The notes: generated by a model not told the origin, from the sequence alone. Shown: positions 8,745-21,885, counted from the stretch's first letter. The stretch is DNA of 64,000 nucleotides from Raphanus sativus (GCF_000801105.2 NC_079511.1:23955792-24019791), one strand, 5' to 3'. Numbers and translations are program-made.

Positions 8745-11657
8745 TCTAATCTATTAAAAGTGAAGTACAAATAATACTTAATCTTTAGTTTTGCACAAAA
8801 ATTACTACTTTGTGCCACTGCCTTAAAAATAAACGATGTGAATATTCCCTTCACAACCATACCTAAATTGATGTCTCCTTTACTGATTTAATTGGAAACT
8901 GAAATCCCCTTCTCTGATTTAATTTAAAACTAAATCGAATGAACCAAGAATATGTCATTCTCCGCAGCATCCCTCGGTTTAATTTGTTCTGCATGAACAA
9001 AACCAAATAAATGCAATGTTTATTTGATTACACTAAAAAACCTATTGTTTAAATACTTAACCTCATAATTTGATCGAATCTATATCATGTTTATAAATCC
9101 TGTAATAAACATTGTTTTGCTATCAAGTAACTTTTTTGTCATCTAACTTTTAAATTGCATCTTTTATTTTGTTTACTCGGTTTTGTGGTTTGAGCAGTTG
9201 TATGGTTTGTAACATCGTATATATTATCATTGATTACACATGTATAAAATGTTATTATATTTGAAATTCTTAGTTTTATTAGTTAGCATCAAAAATATTT
9301 TTATAGTTAGTATCATTAAATTTTCTCGGTGAACAAAATCAAAACTAATAATTGATTACTTTTCTGAACTCAATATGATTCCAAAACCATTCCTACTTCC
9401 ACGCAATCGTCATAAATATAACAATATCAACCTTAGCCTAATGGTTAAGGTCTAAAAGCTTCTACACCCAGGTCTGGGGTTCGATACCCAGACTATGCAA
9501 TTTATTGCAGATTATCTCAATTCCAGGTTTCAAGTTCCGGAGAGAGCGCGATTTATTAGACGGCAGAAAGAAAGTTTACAGACAATTACCCAGGTTATAG
9601 AAAGAAGGATTACAAGGGATCTTCAACATGGTGCAAGTAAATCTGGTCAGGCGTGGATCTTCGTAGGACGGTCAGATGATGCAGTTAGGCGTAGATCTTT
9701 ATAAGACAGATATTGCCGGTTTGTCGAATCGTCTATGTAATATTCCTAATAATTGTAATATCATAATAAATCAGCGTTAAAAAAAAATCAAGCAAACACA
9801 AAAGATCTAAATCTAAAGCTATTTAATGGATACTAATAATAACGTGTTTTCCAAACCATTTTTTTCCTATTTCAACCAATCATCATAATAAAACAATATA
9901 TCAATTAACTAATACAATCTCCATATTCTCTTATCAAACTTTGAGAACACGTATTGCTTATCTTTAGTAAGGAATAAATTTTTTTAGTAATGAATATTCT
10001 GGTTTTTACTGTGATTAAATTTTAAAAGGAAATGTATTTAAACTAATTTAAAACCGCATATCTATGTTATTAAAGTTGAAGTACACAATTGGGTTGTTTG
10101 GAAACAAAAATAGTTGAATAAATGAAATATATTTGGAAAACATGGATAGTAGAGATGTGTATTTTCTTTTATTTACATATTTAACCATTGTATTTTCAAT
10201 AAATTATTTTTTTTATTTACAGTTCTGTCACTATATTTATAATTCTTTATGGTGAAAATAAAACATAAACTGAAATATAAATAGTCTATTATATAAAAAA
10301 AATTAAAAACAGTATTATTACCTTATTTAGTTTAGTCAAATATAAAAATTTCAAGAGTTCGATTTTAAAAAACAATATTATAAAATTAATAGTAATTCAT
10401 AAAAAAGCTAATGCAAAAAATTAAAATTTTGAAACATGGATAAAAGTAAGAAAAAAGTAATGGATTATGTTATTAATAAAAATTGAAAATCCATTATATC
10501 AGTTTTAAAATATACAAAATGGACTAATATAATTACCTAAAAACATTGTTTTTCTAAAATAATCATAAAATAAAATTTTAATTTTATATGCATATTTCAA
10601 ATCAAAATAATAATTTAAAGTTGATTTATATCAAAAATTGATTTAAAATATGCATATATTCAAAAAAATTAATTTTACTAAAATATTTTCCAATAACCAT
10701 TATTAAAAATGTTTTAATATATATAAGAAAAATACAACAAAAAGAATAATTTCATATACCAACTTAGATTATAGTTTTTATATTTCACATTAAAATTTAA
10801 AAATATAATATATGTGATTATTTATAAAATGGTACATATAAAATACTATTAATTACATGATTATTTATATGATGGACCAATAAAATTAATATGATGACAT
10901 ATATATGATACATAATAGTGACTAGGATTGGGTGTTTAGGTATCCATTCGGGTTTGTTTTGGATCTGTTTGGATTTTGGGTTTCCGGAGTCAAATATTTC
11001 AGCTCATTCAGATATTTCTAAATTTCAATTCGAATTATATTCGGATCTTTGCGAGTTCAGTTCGGGTTCGGATAACCCATTTATTTTTTTTAATTCATTA
11101 TATATTTTTAATTTCTTAAAATCTATAAATAAAATAATATATTGTATATAAATCTGAATAAAATATGTCAGAATACCTAAACTTAACATATAAATTGGTT
11201 TGGTTTAAATTTTGGATCAAAAGTTATTTTAAATATTTTTGGTGTTTTAAGTGTACTTCCACTATGTTGGATATTTATATTTGACTATTTTTATATATTT
11301 TCAAGAATTTACACCAACCTAAAAGTATCATCATATATATTCGGATGTTTTTATATACATTAAAACTAAAAATAATTAATATATATATAAGTATATAAAA
11401 TCTTTTTCGGATATATTTTGATATCCAAAATACTTCGGTTCGAATTGGTTATGGTTTCGGTTGTCTAAATATCTAAATTTTGAATAATTTAGATATTTAA
11501 TCAATTTTGGTTCGGGTTTGGCATTACTCTTTCGGATCGTGATCGGTTCGGTTCTTCAGATTTGAATTTTTTATCCAGCTTTGATATTGACATAGAAAAT
11601 AAATAGTAATATATTTTTGAAATATACACCCGCACAGGCGTGCGGATCAGAATCTAG
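8745..11657 (+). mobile_element. Non-autonomous Helitron, 2.9 kb
   Basis: The 5' end is TCTAATCTATTAAAAGTGAA after an A. The 3' end is a hairpin (CCGCAC, AGGC loop, GTGCGG) followed by ATCAGAATCTAG and T. No RepHel protein is encoded. It contains a SINE at 9431-9787. From 10918 it also has TTCGGGTT/GGTTCGG-rich text that gives a spurious ORF. Other Helitron ends nearby make alternative pairing possible. Confidence 0.55.
9431..9787 (+). mobile_element. tRNA-derived SINE
   Basis: The head has an RNA polymerase III promoter. TAGCCTAATGG matches box A and, about 40 bp later, GGTTCGATACC matches box B, as in tRNA-derived SINEs of Brassica (BoS type). A tRNA-unrelated body of about 290 bp follows, ending in an A-run at about 9779-9787. 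Possible short target duplication ATCAA on both sides. The reading frame through 9495-9704 is a by-product. It is not a functional tRNA gene because no cloverleaf closes. Confidence 0.75.
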
Positions 11658-11763
11658 TTAAAATTAAATTTCTAAAAACATTAACAATATTTAGACAACA
11701 AATAGACACATGGCATTAGAAGTTCTAATGAGTTTTTCATTGACTATTATTTTGAAATCCTAA

Positions 11764-11992
11764 GGACATTTTTATTGCAGTCTCTTGGAGGGATTTTTAC
11801 TGAAAAAGTAGATTGTAGGCTCCACAAAAAGAAAGAAACATGTTACATAAGTCGCGAAGGAAGAAACGTTTGCTGTTGGTTTTGTGCACTGTTCGTGGAT
11901 TCCACCGACACGTGGCGGTCCACGATTGGTGCATTTTTTATTTTTTTTAAATCAGACAAAAAATTAAGTGGGTATGCGCGATAAAAATGCTC
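11764..11992. mobile_element. Tourist/Harbinger MITE
   Basis: The left end is GGACATTTTTATTGC and the right end, reverse-complemented, is GAGCATTTTTATCGC. TAA flanks both sides (11761-11763 and 11993-11995). At 229 bp with no coding, it is a Harbinger-type MITE. Confidence 0.8.
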
Positions 11993-11995
11993 TAA

Positions 11996-12541
11996 CAACA
12001 CACTTTTTATTTTTTTAATCTAATCTATTAAAGTTTAAGTACAATTAGTACCTAATCCTGATTTTTTTTAATTTTTATCATAGAATACCACTTTACTAAA
12101 AAGTTTTCTAAATTTTTTCCTAAACCACCCAAATTAATTTACATCACTTAGCCTTATATTTCATTTAATAACATTCAAAAACAGCTTAATTCAATTTATA
12201 CACTCAACCAATTATCACGTATTTATTAACAAACTATAATTCAGTATTAGTTGGTATGCCGTATCAAATCCTTTTTTTTTATTGAGGCTTTCTATTAAAA
12301 TTGCCGTATCAAATTCAATCAATCCAAAATGCGCTTGACTACTATTATAAACCAAATCTCTCAAACCTATAACATAAATTAAAAGAAACGAACCCATACA
12401 AGAATTCATCACAAATCAAGCATGCCAACATCCTACGAAAGTGAAATGTTCACATTTATACATTATGTTGCCAACATCTATAATAAACCAAGTCTGTGTA
12501 AACCTAAGACATAAATTTAATATTGTCATTAAAATAAAATA
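11996..12541. other. AT-rich stretch with an unpaired Helitron 5' end
   Basis: At 12019, TCTAATCTATTAAAGTTTAA preceded by A matches the 5' start of the Helitron at 8745. I cannot assign its 3' end. No gene is seen. Confidence 0.4.
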
Positions 12542-13380
12542 GGATTTTAATATTAAAACCCCTCAGTTAAGTTTGTTTTGGGTAAAAACCCTCAAACTAA
12601 GTATTTATCGAAATAACCCCTAAACTAACTTTATTTAGTAAATTAAACCCCCACCAGTCATAATTACCGGTAGTACCGATAATTCTTTAGTTTAGGGATT
12701 TTTACATTTAGTAAACATAGTTGAGGGGTTTTATCATTAAGAATAAAAAAAATCCAAAATATAAAAACTAGTAACTTTAATTTTTTAAATTAGCATTTTT
12801 AAATTCTGTAAATATATGAGTCTGATTTGTTTTAAAATCAATAATATATATGTATATATTTAAAATGTAAAAATTATCTAAAGCTGTACCTGTAATAAAA
12901 ATTATCTAAAAGTTAAAAAATGTAAAAGACAATAAAATATAATAAAAAATATATCTTACCTGATAAAAATGTAATAATAAATCTTTAGATAATTTTTATT
13001 TTATTTTATGGTTGTTTACATTTTTTTTTTTACATTTTAATTTATACATATATAATTTTGATGTTAAAAAAATCATCTCGTATATTTACAGAACTTATTA
13101 AAAATGCTAATTTTGAAAACTAAAGTTACTAATTTCTAGATAATGTTATTAGAATTTGGATATTTTTATTTTTTAGATTTTTAGTGGTAAAAATCCCTAA
13201 ACTATGTTTACTTAATGTAGAAACCCCTAAACTAAAGATTTACCGGTAGTACTGATAATTATGATCGGCGAAGATTTAATTCATTAAGTAAAGTTAATTT
13301 GGGGATTATTTCGCTAAATACTTAGTTTGGAGGTTTTTCCCAAAAAAAACTTATTTGAGGGGTTTTAACGTTAAAAATCC
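12542..13380. mobile_element. Foldback MULE-type element with perfect 10-bp target duplication
   Basis: About 200 bp at the left (GGATTTTAATATTAAAACCC...) is repeated inverted at the right, and the inner part is also largely palindromic. The flanks are a perfect direct repeat AAATAAAATA (12532-12541 and 13381-13390); a 9-11 bp duplication points to Mutator-like transposase. No coding is seen. A transcript would fold into a long hairpin. Confidence 0.8.
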
Positions 13381-13390
13381 AAATAAAATA

Positions 13391-14011
13391 AAAAGTATCA
13401 AGAACGTCAACTATTTATCATGTAAATCCCCTATATATTAAAAGAGAAACATTTGAAATATTGTAACCTCAATTTTGTAATAAATAAAAAAGACTCCAAT
13501 GCTTAGGTGTCGCTCAATTAGGTAATCAATTACATTCAATTGAAAAATACGTAGGTCCATATTCGATTTTTATATATTGTTAGATACATTCGTTGGTTAA
13601 ACAGTATGATATGATGATATGATATGATATTTACGATAGAAGCATTTATGATTGTTCCACTAAATATAATTATTATTTTCTTTTTTTTCTTAAATAAAAC
13701 ATACGGAATTACCATAAATGACTAATATATATATATGACAATTAATGTTTCTAATAATAAAGATTTGATAACAATTTATATCTCCTTCACCATTTTTTGT
13801 TTAGTTTTATATTATTAAAATAAATTAAACAATCGAATTAGCTATAAAATTAAAATTTAGATTTTTGAATTTTAAAAATGACAATAAATGACTAAAACTA
13901 TTAAAATTATTATGTTAAACTAATGATCAATGGTTTAACACTTCTATTATAAAAAGATAAACATGATTTTAAAAGCATATGAGTAAAAGGTATCATTTAA
14001 TAATAATAAAA

Positions 14012-14045
<34 letters not shown>

Positions 14046-15092
14046 TATATAGATAAACTATATACCATAAAATTACATCAATATTTTAATTTCAAAATTT
14101 TCAATGAATTTTCAAGAACATTTTGTAAACTTATTAAATTTTCACATTGAAAATTTTGTTATCAATGATTTAAATAATTTGTTATAAAACGATATGAATG
14201 ATCATAGAACCGTATAATTATGAAGTTTCATTTAATAAATAACTATATAAAATATAATATATAAATATATTATTCTTAGAAAAGTAGGTTGGTCTATCTT
14301 AACTTATATTACACTTTTTATTAAACTAACTATCGAATTGATAACTAATGTACGAAAAGACAATCTCGCACTTTCCTTAAATAAAAATTATGAAATTACT
14401 TGATATAATTAACGTATATATGAAAAGTAATTAATATGAATAATTAATATTTGATAACAATTTTTGTATCTTAGTTCTTTTATTGTTTTATATTATTAAA
14501 AGATATTAAACAATCACATTAACTATATAATAAAAACATTTAAATTTTTTCTTATATGTTATATTTTGAAGTTTTCAAAATGTTTATAAATTATTAGAAA
14601 TTTGAAGATCTCACTATGAAAATTTTGTGATCAATAGCTTAATTTATTTTGTTATAATAAGATAAAATAATCATAAAATTGTATTAATATGAATTTTTAT
14701 TTAATAAATATTCATATTAAATAATATATATATATATATATATATATACTAAAGATTTAAAGCAACAAAATTGGCTGCATCAATTTTAGTCGTTGAGTTG
14801 AACTTTTCAAAACTATGTGGAAGACTAAAGTCAAAGTAATTCAGTTTTGGAAATAATAAAATGATAGTTCTAAAATCTTTAAAATGATTCTCAATGATGT
14901 GAAAATTAAATATTAAAAAAAATTGTAGAACATGTTTTTGTAATAAAAGTGATTTATTGACCACATTACAATTTTTATAGATATAAACATGGTGATAAAA
15001 AATTTAAGCCCAAATCGATGAGGCTCATCACAAATTCAAAATAGATTTCGGTCCACAATTACAATTACAAATGTCCAGCCCAACATATCTTA
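13391..15092. other. Very AT-rich repeat DNA
   Basis: A Helitron-like 5' start lies at 13427 (TCCCCTATATATTAAAAGAG after A) with no assigned 3' end. There are (TA)n microsatellites at about 14012-14052 and 14724-14748. No credible gene; short ORFs on either strand look random. Confidence 0.45.
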
Positions 15093-16293
15093 TCTATATA
15101 TTAAAAGAGAAGCATTCTAAGAAATGTGTTCACACTATAATGGACATGTGTCATTCTCACAATGATTCGAGAATGAACATTCACACTCTCATAAATGTTT
15201 TAACACGCTACATAAATGTGTTCAAACTATGTATTTTATGTTTTGTTTTTAATATAAAATTTACATGTAAAGTTCCAAAAATATGAATTTAAAATCTAAT
15301 TCTACAATAGGATATTAAGACTTGATAAAAAACAATCCAAAACCAACTAATATCCAAATTAGGGTCATTCAATATGCTAAAACCAAAGAGTAACCAAACA
15401 GAAATAGATAATATGATTTTTTTTGGTATATACCATCGTAACCAAATGGATGTGATTTTATAAAACCGTAGGATTTGTATATGGTTTGATTTATCACCGA
15501 TTAAACTGAAACAAGTAAATATGTATATATATTTATAATGAAGCATGAATATCTATTTCTTATATGAGTTGAACTATAATTATAATTTGTAAATCACTTG
15601 AATTATAATTAATTAACAATTTACTGTAAGTGAGGTTTCTTATTTTTTAATGTTTCTTTTTGATCCTTTTGTTTTATTTTAACAATAACTAAATTGAAGT
15701 AAAGATTATAAATTTGATGGACAACAATTAGTTGAAATTATTTACAACTATTTTTTTTATCTTTAAACAAACAGAGTTTTGTTCAATCGGATACATATTA
15801 ATTTAATAAATATGGAAGAATATAAAAGCTTTTATTTCATGCTTCTATTTTGTTTTTTTTATTTTATTTTCAAAATTTAGAGCTTTGATATTAATTCTAT
15901 ATTTGATTATTTTATTAGATGATAGAAGCATTTTTTGTTTTTATTCTTTTATTTAAATATATAATATTTTTTAATAAATAACTTTTTGACAACATGACTC
16001 TGAAATTCGTATAATATATAACATGATCTCAAAATAGATAATTATGTTTTTTGGTATAAAACCGAATAAACTAAAAACCGACGGTATGTAAACCAAATCG
16101 AGCCAAAATAAATATGGATTTAGAATAGTAGTTATATTTTACTAACTGAAACACCGAAAAAACCGAACCAACCAAAACCAACCCATTATCCGGATTGAAC
16201 ACCCTTAATCCAAATGAAACCGAACTGTTGTTTCATTCTCCAAAATATAATAAAAATAAATTTATCCCGCGCAAGGCGCGAATCTTATCCTAG
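15093..16293 (+). mobile_element. Non-autonomous Helitron, 1.2 kb
   Basis: It starts TCTATATATTAAAAGAGAAG after A and ends with the hairpin CGCGC/GCGCG, then AATCTTATCCTAG and T. AT-rich body with AACCGAACC-type words and no coding. Confidence 0.65.
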
Positions 16294-16423
16294 TAATGTT
16301 TTAAAGTATACCACTAAATCAATTACATGTTTTTGTTACAATTGTTAATTTGTTTCCAGTTTTCTGTAAAAGATATTCCGTACTAATTACCATTACAATT
16401 GTATGATTTGTATAAAATGTAAA

Positions 16424-17544
16424 GGATTTTTAACACTAAAACCCCTCAACTAAGTTTATTTTCGGTAAAACCCCTAGACTAAGTATTTAAAGAAATAACT
16501 CCTACACTAACTTTATTTAATGAATTAAACCTTCTCAGGTCATAATTACCAGTACTACTGGTAAAATCTTTAGTTTAGGGGTCTTACATTAAGTAAACAT
16601 AGTTGAGGGGTTTTATCATTAAAATAAAAAATAAAAAAAATCCAAAATATAATAACATTATCTAAAAATTAGTAACTTTCATTTTAAAAATTAGCATTTT
16701 TTAATTTATATAGATATGTGAGTCTGATTTTTTTTAAAAAAATCAACATTATATATGTATAAATAAAAAATGTAAAATCCAAAAACAGAAAAAATTTATC
16801 TAAAGCTTTACCTGCAATAAAAATTATATAAAAATTAAAAATGTAGAACACAAGTAAATGTAATAAAAAACTTATATCTTATCTAGTAACTTTAATTTTC
16901 ACAATTAATATTGTTAAAAATTTCTATAAATATATGAGTCAGATTTTTTTTTAAATCAACATTATATATGTATAAATAAAAAATGTATAATTAAAGTTAT
17001 ACATATATAATTTTGTTTAAAAAAATCAGACTCATATATTTATAGAAATTTTGAAAAATGATAATTTTGAAAACTAAAGTTACTAGATAATATATAATTT
17101 TTGGTATATTTTCTTGTGTTCTACATTTTTAATTTTTATATAATTTTTACTGCAGGTAAAGCTTTAGATAAATTTTTTCTATTTTTGGATTTTAAATTTT
17201 TAAGTTATACATATATAGTGTTGATTTTTTAAAAAAAATCAGACTCACATATCTATATAAATTAAAAAATGCTAATTTTTAAAATTAAAATTACTAATTT
17301 TTAGATAATGTTATTATATTTTGGATTTTTTTTTTATTTTTTATTTTAATGATAAAACCCCTCAACTATGTTTACTTAATGTAAGACCCCTAAACTAAAG
17401 ATTTACCAGTAGTACTGGTAATTTTGACCTGAGAAGGTTTAATTCATTAAATAAAGTTAGTTTGGGGGTTATTTCTTTAAATACTTAGTCTAGGGGTTTT
17501 TACCCAAAATAAACTTAGTTGAAGGGTTTTAGTGTTAAAAATCC
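16424..17544. mobile_element. Second foldback MULE-type element, same family
   Basis: The ends GGATTTTTAACACTAAAACC (left) and GGATTTTTAACACTAAAACC (right, reverse-complemented) match. The arms extend hundreds of bases, including an inner pair around AAAGCTTTACCTG / CAGGTAAAGCTTT. The sequence is closely related to 12542-13380. The flanks show only a diverged candidate target repeat (7 of 10). Confidence 0.75.
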
Positions 17545-17830
17545 AAATAGAAAATATATTTAAAATATTACAATGCTATTCTCAACAGATATTTTCGATG
17601 CACACAGTCTAAAATAATAATTTTGTAGAATCCTAAAATCAATGACATTCCAAACACAATTCCTATTTTTAACAAATACATTCCAATGTTTATTCTGTTT
17701 TCAAAACGTGTAAAGGCACATTTGACTAAATATACAACTTTTCCTTTTTTAGACTACATCCTTATTGTATGTCATTGTATTGTTTTTTTTTTTTTTTTTT
17801 TTTGCTAAAATGTCATTGTATTGTTACAAA

Positions 17831-18492
17831 TCTAATCTATTTTAAGTGAAAAATTATTAGAATAAAAGTAAAATTGGAGGAGGTCATGACTCTGTCAAAC
17901 CAATGAAAATTTTCTTTAATTATGGCCTACATGCAAGAGCTATAAGCTAATACTATAGCTGGATATTTGTATACACGGCCAACAAAAGAAAAGTTTATAT
18001 AAAAAAAAAACTGGAAAGAGAATTAGGAGATTGATTGTCCCTTGATTGTTCACAATTTTTAAAATAGTTGTCGAGAGAGATTGTGTTAAACAAAATGGTG
18101 TTTTTAATGTTATTGTAATAATGGAAGTTTTTGTTGTTTCTCAAGCTTTCTCTTTTTTCTTTTAAGTTTTTTTTTTTTAAAAAAAACTTTCACTTTTTGA
18201 GTACGATTCATATAAATAAAAATTTAACATGTTATTTTTGCAGTGATGTTTGTGTATTTTTAAAACTAGATGTATTAATATACACACATGTATTAAATGG
18301 TCAGCTTAGAAAAAAATATGCAAGATTGTATACTTTGTAAAAATATCAAATTACAAATGATTAATGTAACATATCATTTTGATTATTTTAAAAGCCATAT
18401 AAATAACTAACACCATGTACAAATACTGTAATTAAAATACATAATCAGTTAAAAAAAAATAAACAGCCGTGTCCGCACGGATCAATATCTAG
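17831..18492 (+). mobile_element. Probable short Helitron
   Basis: The 5' candidate is TCTAATCTATTTTAAGTGAA after A. The 3' end is the hairpin CCGTG/CACGG followed by ATCAATATCTAG and T. The 3' end is good. Pairing with this 5' end is uncertain because unpaired starts also lie at 12019 and 13427. Confidence 0.45.
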
Positions 18493-18639
18493 TTTATTTC
18501 TAAAATGAAAAGCTCCTCTGTATATTCCCACCGGAGTTGTTTTTATAGCATGTCTAATATAGGGAATTCTCCTTTAGAATTCCAAGTGAACATGATGCTC
18601 TTATATTTTTGAGAAATTTTCTTGCACATATACATGTAA

Positions 18640-18913
18640 GAACATCAGCAATTATAAAGCTCTCAGCCAAACGCTCAAAAATATAAGTTACAAAAACACA
18701 CTCAAAAATATTAAAATATGAATATTTTATTTATTATTTATTTTAAAACTTTTAAAAGCTATTAAATCATGTATGAATTACAAGTGTAGAATAAATCTAT
18801 CAAGAGTAGTGTATGTGCTCTCAAATAAGAGCTTTTCATGATCCTTTTCTAAATTTTTTTATCAAATTAATTCATGAGAACACGTCTAAAAGCTTACTGT
18901 TGTGGATGTTTTT
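18640..18913. mobile_element. Diverged Tourist/Harbinger MITE
   Basis: TAA flanks both sides. The left begins GAACATCAGCAATTATAAAG and the right, reverse-complemented, begins AAAAACATCCACAACAGTAA. The ends match only loosely, so this is an old copy. Confidence 0.4.
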
Positions 18914-19852
18914 TAAACACGTACAAACAAACAAAATAATAATTCGGTAAAGCTACAAATCACCTTGGAATGAGGATTTGATTTGAGCCCATCAATATCT
19001 TTAGCTTTTTAGTATTTTCCTTTTGTCTTTGTACTGTTAATTAGACCTCGTCCCAAAACTAATTGTATTTATATTCAGAAAAATCCTTAAAGCATGATAT
19101 AAATATTTAATATTGCTAATATAATCGAGTAATCAAAGATAAAGCTTATCGTACGTTTACGTCAAAGCTGATTAAAGTTTTTTAAGAATTCTAGGTTGCA
19201 ATCTCCCCCACAACACAGTTTACCAAAAAAGAAAAAATCGCCCCCACAAGCCACAACAGAAACACAAATGTTTGAAAAAAAATGTCAAATTCGTATGATG
19301 GACAGGAATACGATACATATGTTACATACAATGCGTCATTATAGCTGAGCTAAATTACCAGAAAGGCCCGTTACATAGGTTTAGTAGACCTTAGAAAATT
19401 TAAACCAATAAGTTTTACTAGCAATTTTTGGTTTGATCAGTTTATAAATATCTTGGTTTTTACTTCGGCTCGGTTTATTAGTTCACGGTTAAAACCCTTT
19501 TTTCTCTCTGGACATTTTTAAACGGTTTAGAAAGTAATCATTTTTGAGTACTTTACTATGTTGTATCTAGATTCACTTATGCATCGGCCTAAAACATTTT
19601 TTTAAGAAAACTGATAAAATTAGTCAATTAAAAAAAACATTGGTAATTTTTTCAAATAATTAACGGTACTAACGGTGACGGTAACAGAAATTAATAAATC
19701 AAACAGTGTTAATAACGCCGTAACGCAGGTTTCTTCTTCTCCGATCACCATTCCCACGACACGAATTAGCTTGTTTCTTCCTTCGCCTATCCGATTTGCG
19801 ATTCTCCGAATAAAGCTTAAATCTTTAGAATCTGGAAAAACGTAGGGAAACG
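18914..19852. other. Upstream region of NFU5
   Basis: This is intergenic DNA before the NFU5 start. GC content rises from about 19730 in the presumed 5' leader. No further gene is seen; the minus-strand frame over 19620-19943 is a shadow of the leader and exon 1. Confidence 0.5.
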
Positions 19853-21532
19853 ATGAAAGGGATAACGAGGTTTCTGAATTCTCTTTCGAGACATAGAGCT
19901 CGCGAGGTCTTTTCTTCGCCTTGTCCTCTTCTTCTGATATCACGTCGCCCTCTGTTCATCTCGGCGACAACCCAATTCGCTACGAGTCACGGGAAGACTT
20001 ATGCTTCTCGTAACTTTCCGAAAGTTTCTTCCTTTCCTCTCAAATCGATCTCACTGGGAGGTATGTGTTTGTGGGCATTTGAAAAAATCTTATCTTTTTG
20101 AACTTTAAGAGACGAATGAATGGAGTTATAGCTTGAAGGTCTCTCTCTAATGAACTAAACTTGTGTGCGTTTGAGAGATTAGTGAATGAGTAGCTGATAG
20201 GACGCTATGGCTTGAAGGTCTCTCTTTAATTAACTATACCTGTGTGTGTTTGAGAGATGAATGAATGAATAGCGTAGAGGTTATGGCTTGAGGGTCTCTC
20301 TCTAGTTAGCTAAACTCTTGTCTTGTGTGTGTGTAGAGATGAATAAATGAAGTTATGTCTTGAAGGCCTCTCTCTAATGAACTAAACTTGTGTGTTTTTT
20401 TGTGTGTGTGTGTGTTTGAGAGATGAATGAATGAATGAAGTTAGGGCGTGAGGATATCTCTCTCTAATTAACTAAACTTGTGTGTTCTTGTGTGTGTGTG
20501 TGTTTGAGAGATAAATGAATGAATAGCTGAGAGGTTATGGCTCTCTCTAATTAAATAATCTTGTGTATGTCTGGGGCAGTGCAAAGGAGGACGATGTTTA
20601 TACAAACACAGTCAACACCAAACCCTTCTTCTCTGATGTTTAGTCCTGGTAAACCAGTCATGGAAGTGGGAAGCGCAGACTTCCCTAATTCTCGTTCAGC
20701 TATGACTTCACCTTTGGCAAAAGCCATCTTCTCCATTGATGGTATCTCTTGCAACCTTTTTGCGACATATAATCCCCTCTTGTGACCAAGAAGATTGTGT
20801 TAATCTCTCTTGGATGCAGGTGTTGTTAGAGTTTTCTTCGGATCGGATTTTGTCACTGTGACAAAGTCAGATGACGTGACGTGGGACTTCCTCAAGCCTG
20901 AAGTGTTTGCAGTGGTAATGGACTTCTACTCTTCTGGCCAGCCTTTGTTTCTAGACTCACAAGTTGCAGCTGCCAAGGATACTGCCGTTAACGACGTAAG
21001 TACACTTCTTCCAGTGTTCTCCAGGTAGATGAGACACTTCAAAGCAAAAATGCTAACAAGTATCCGAAACTGTAATTCAGGATGACTCTGAAACTGTAGC
21101 AATGATCAAGGAACTCTTGGAGACTCGCATCCGACCATCAGTCCAAGATGATGGAGGAGACATTGAGTATTGTGGGTTTGATACGTAAGTTCTTTTTCTA
21201 TGAGTTATTAAGAAGATTCACTTCTTTCTTCTTCTTTATTAAAGCTATATGTGTTTTTGAACAGGGAAACTGGGATAGTTAAGCTTCGAATGCAAGGAGC
21301 TTGTAGCGGTTGTCCAAGTTCATCTGTTACTTTGAAATCAGGGATTGAGAATATGCTGATGCATTATATATCCGAGGTAAGCTGATAAGGAGAGCTCATT
21401 GTTGTGGTCTCGTCCTGTTTTCAAGATGATTACTCACCAAAGTGTTTTTTCTTGTGCAATGCACAGGTCAAAGGTGTTGAGCAAGAGTTTGATGGTGAAG
21501 AGGAGGGAACTTCGTCTGGGCCACTGGAGTAG
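19853..21532 (+). CDS. NFU5: Mitochondrial NFU-type iron-sulfur cluster transfer protein
   Basis: Six exons read 19853-20060, 20580-20741, 20820-20995, 21081-21184, 21265-21376 and 21467-21532, all with GT/AG borders and matching phases, giving 275 residues. Residues 1 to about 70 are an Arg/Ser-rich mitochondrial presequence. [16 protein letters not shown] opens the Nfu N-terminal domain (from residue 75). The NifU-like domain (about 185-265) includes [13 protein letters not shown] and the cluster-binding CSGC (Cys230, Cys233). NFU4/NFU5 hand 4Fe-4S clusters to mitochondrial enzymes such as lipoyl synthase and aconitase. I call NFU5 rather than its twin NFU4 because the next gene is the PSII 5-kDa protein, as at At1g51390-At1g51400; protein motifs alone do not separate them. 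Intron 1 holds an unusual minisatellite. Confidence 0.93.
20132..20570 (+). repeat. Minisatellite in NFU5 intron 1
   Basis: Five diverged tandem copies of a 72-94 bp unit start at 20132, 20211, 20287, 20359 and 20447, with a partial sixth at 20541. Each unit runs CTTGAAGGTCTCTCTCTAAT, then a TTGTGTG-rich stretch of variable length, then GAGAGATGAATGAATGAA. Length differences come mainly from the TG run and the GAAT repeats. Confidence 0.85.
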
Positions 21533-21851
21533 AGTAACAGAAGCAACTCTTCAGTATACACAAGAAGAATAAAACCAGAGGTGCATTACCTTTGTCTTCT
21601 CATGAACTTGTCAGCCTTCTTTATGCTGTTTATTCTTATTCAAACCTCATGATTTAATCCCAAATATTGCATTATTATTGGATCATATGGCTCTTATTGA
21701 GAGTGTAAAGATTTGTAGCCAAAGGTTGAGTAGAAGTATTTGCTGACAACAGTGGACGATTAAAGTACATTAACAGAGTTTTTTTTTAATAGATTTAATC
21801 AACTATGATCATTACATACTGACTGAGAATATTTGATGAGACACATGGAGT

Positions 21852-21885
<34 letters not shown>

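Noticed and set aside
9431..9500. tRNA gene with box A and box B
   Set aside because: The promoter boxes are present but no acceptor stem or cloverleaf closes, and a long body with an A-tail follows, so it is a SINE head.
10918..11151. 77-codon plus-strand frame
   Set aside because: It lies in TTCGGGTT-type repeat text within a Helitron and shows no protein features.
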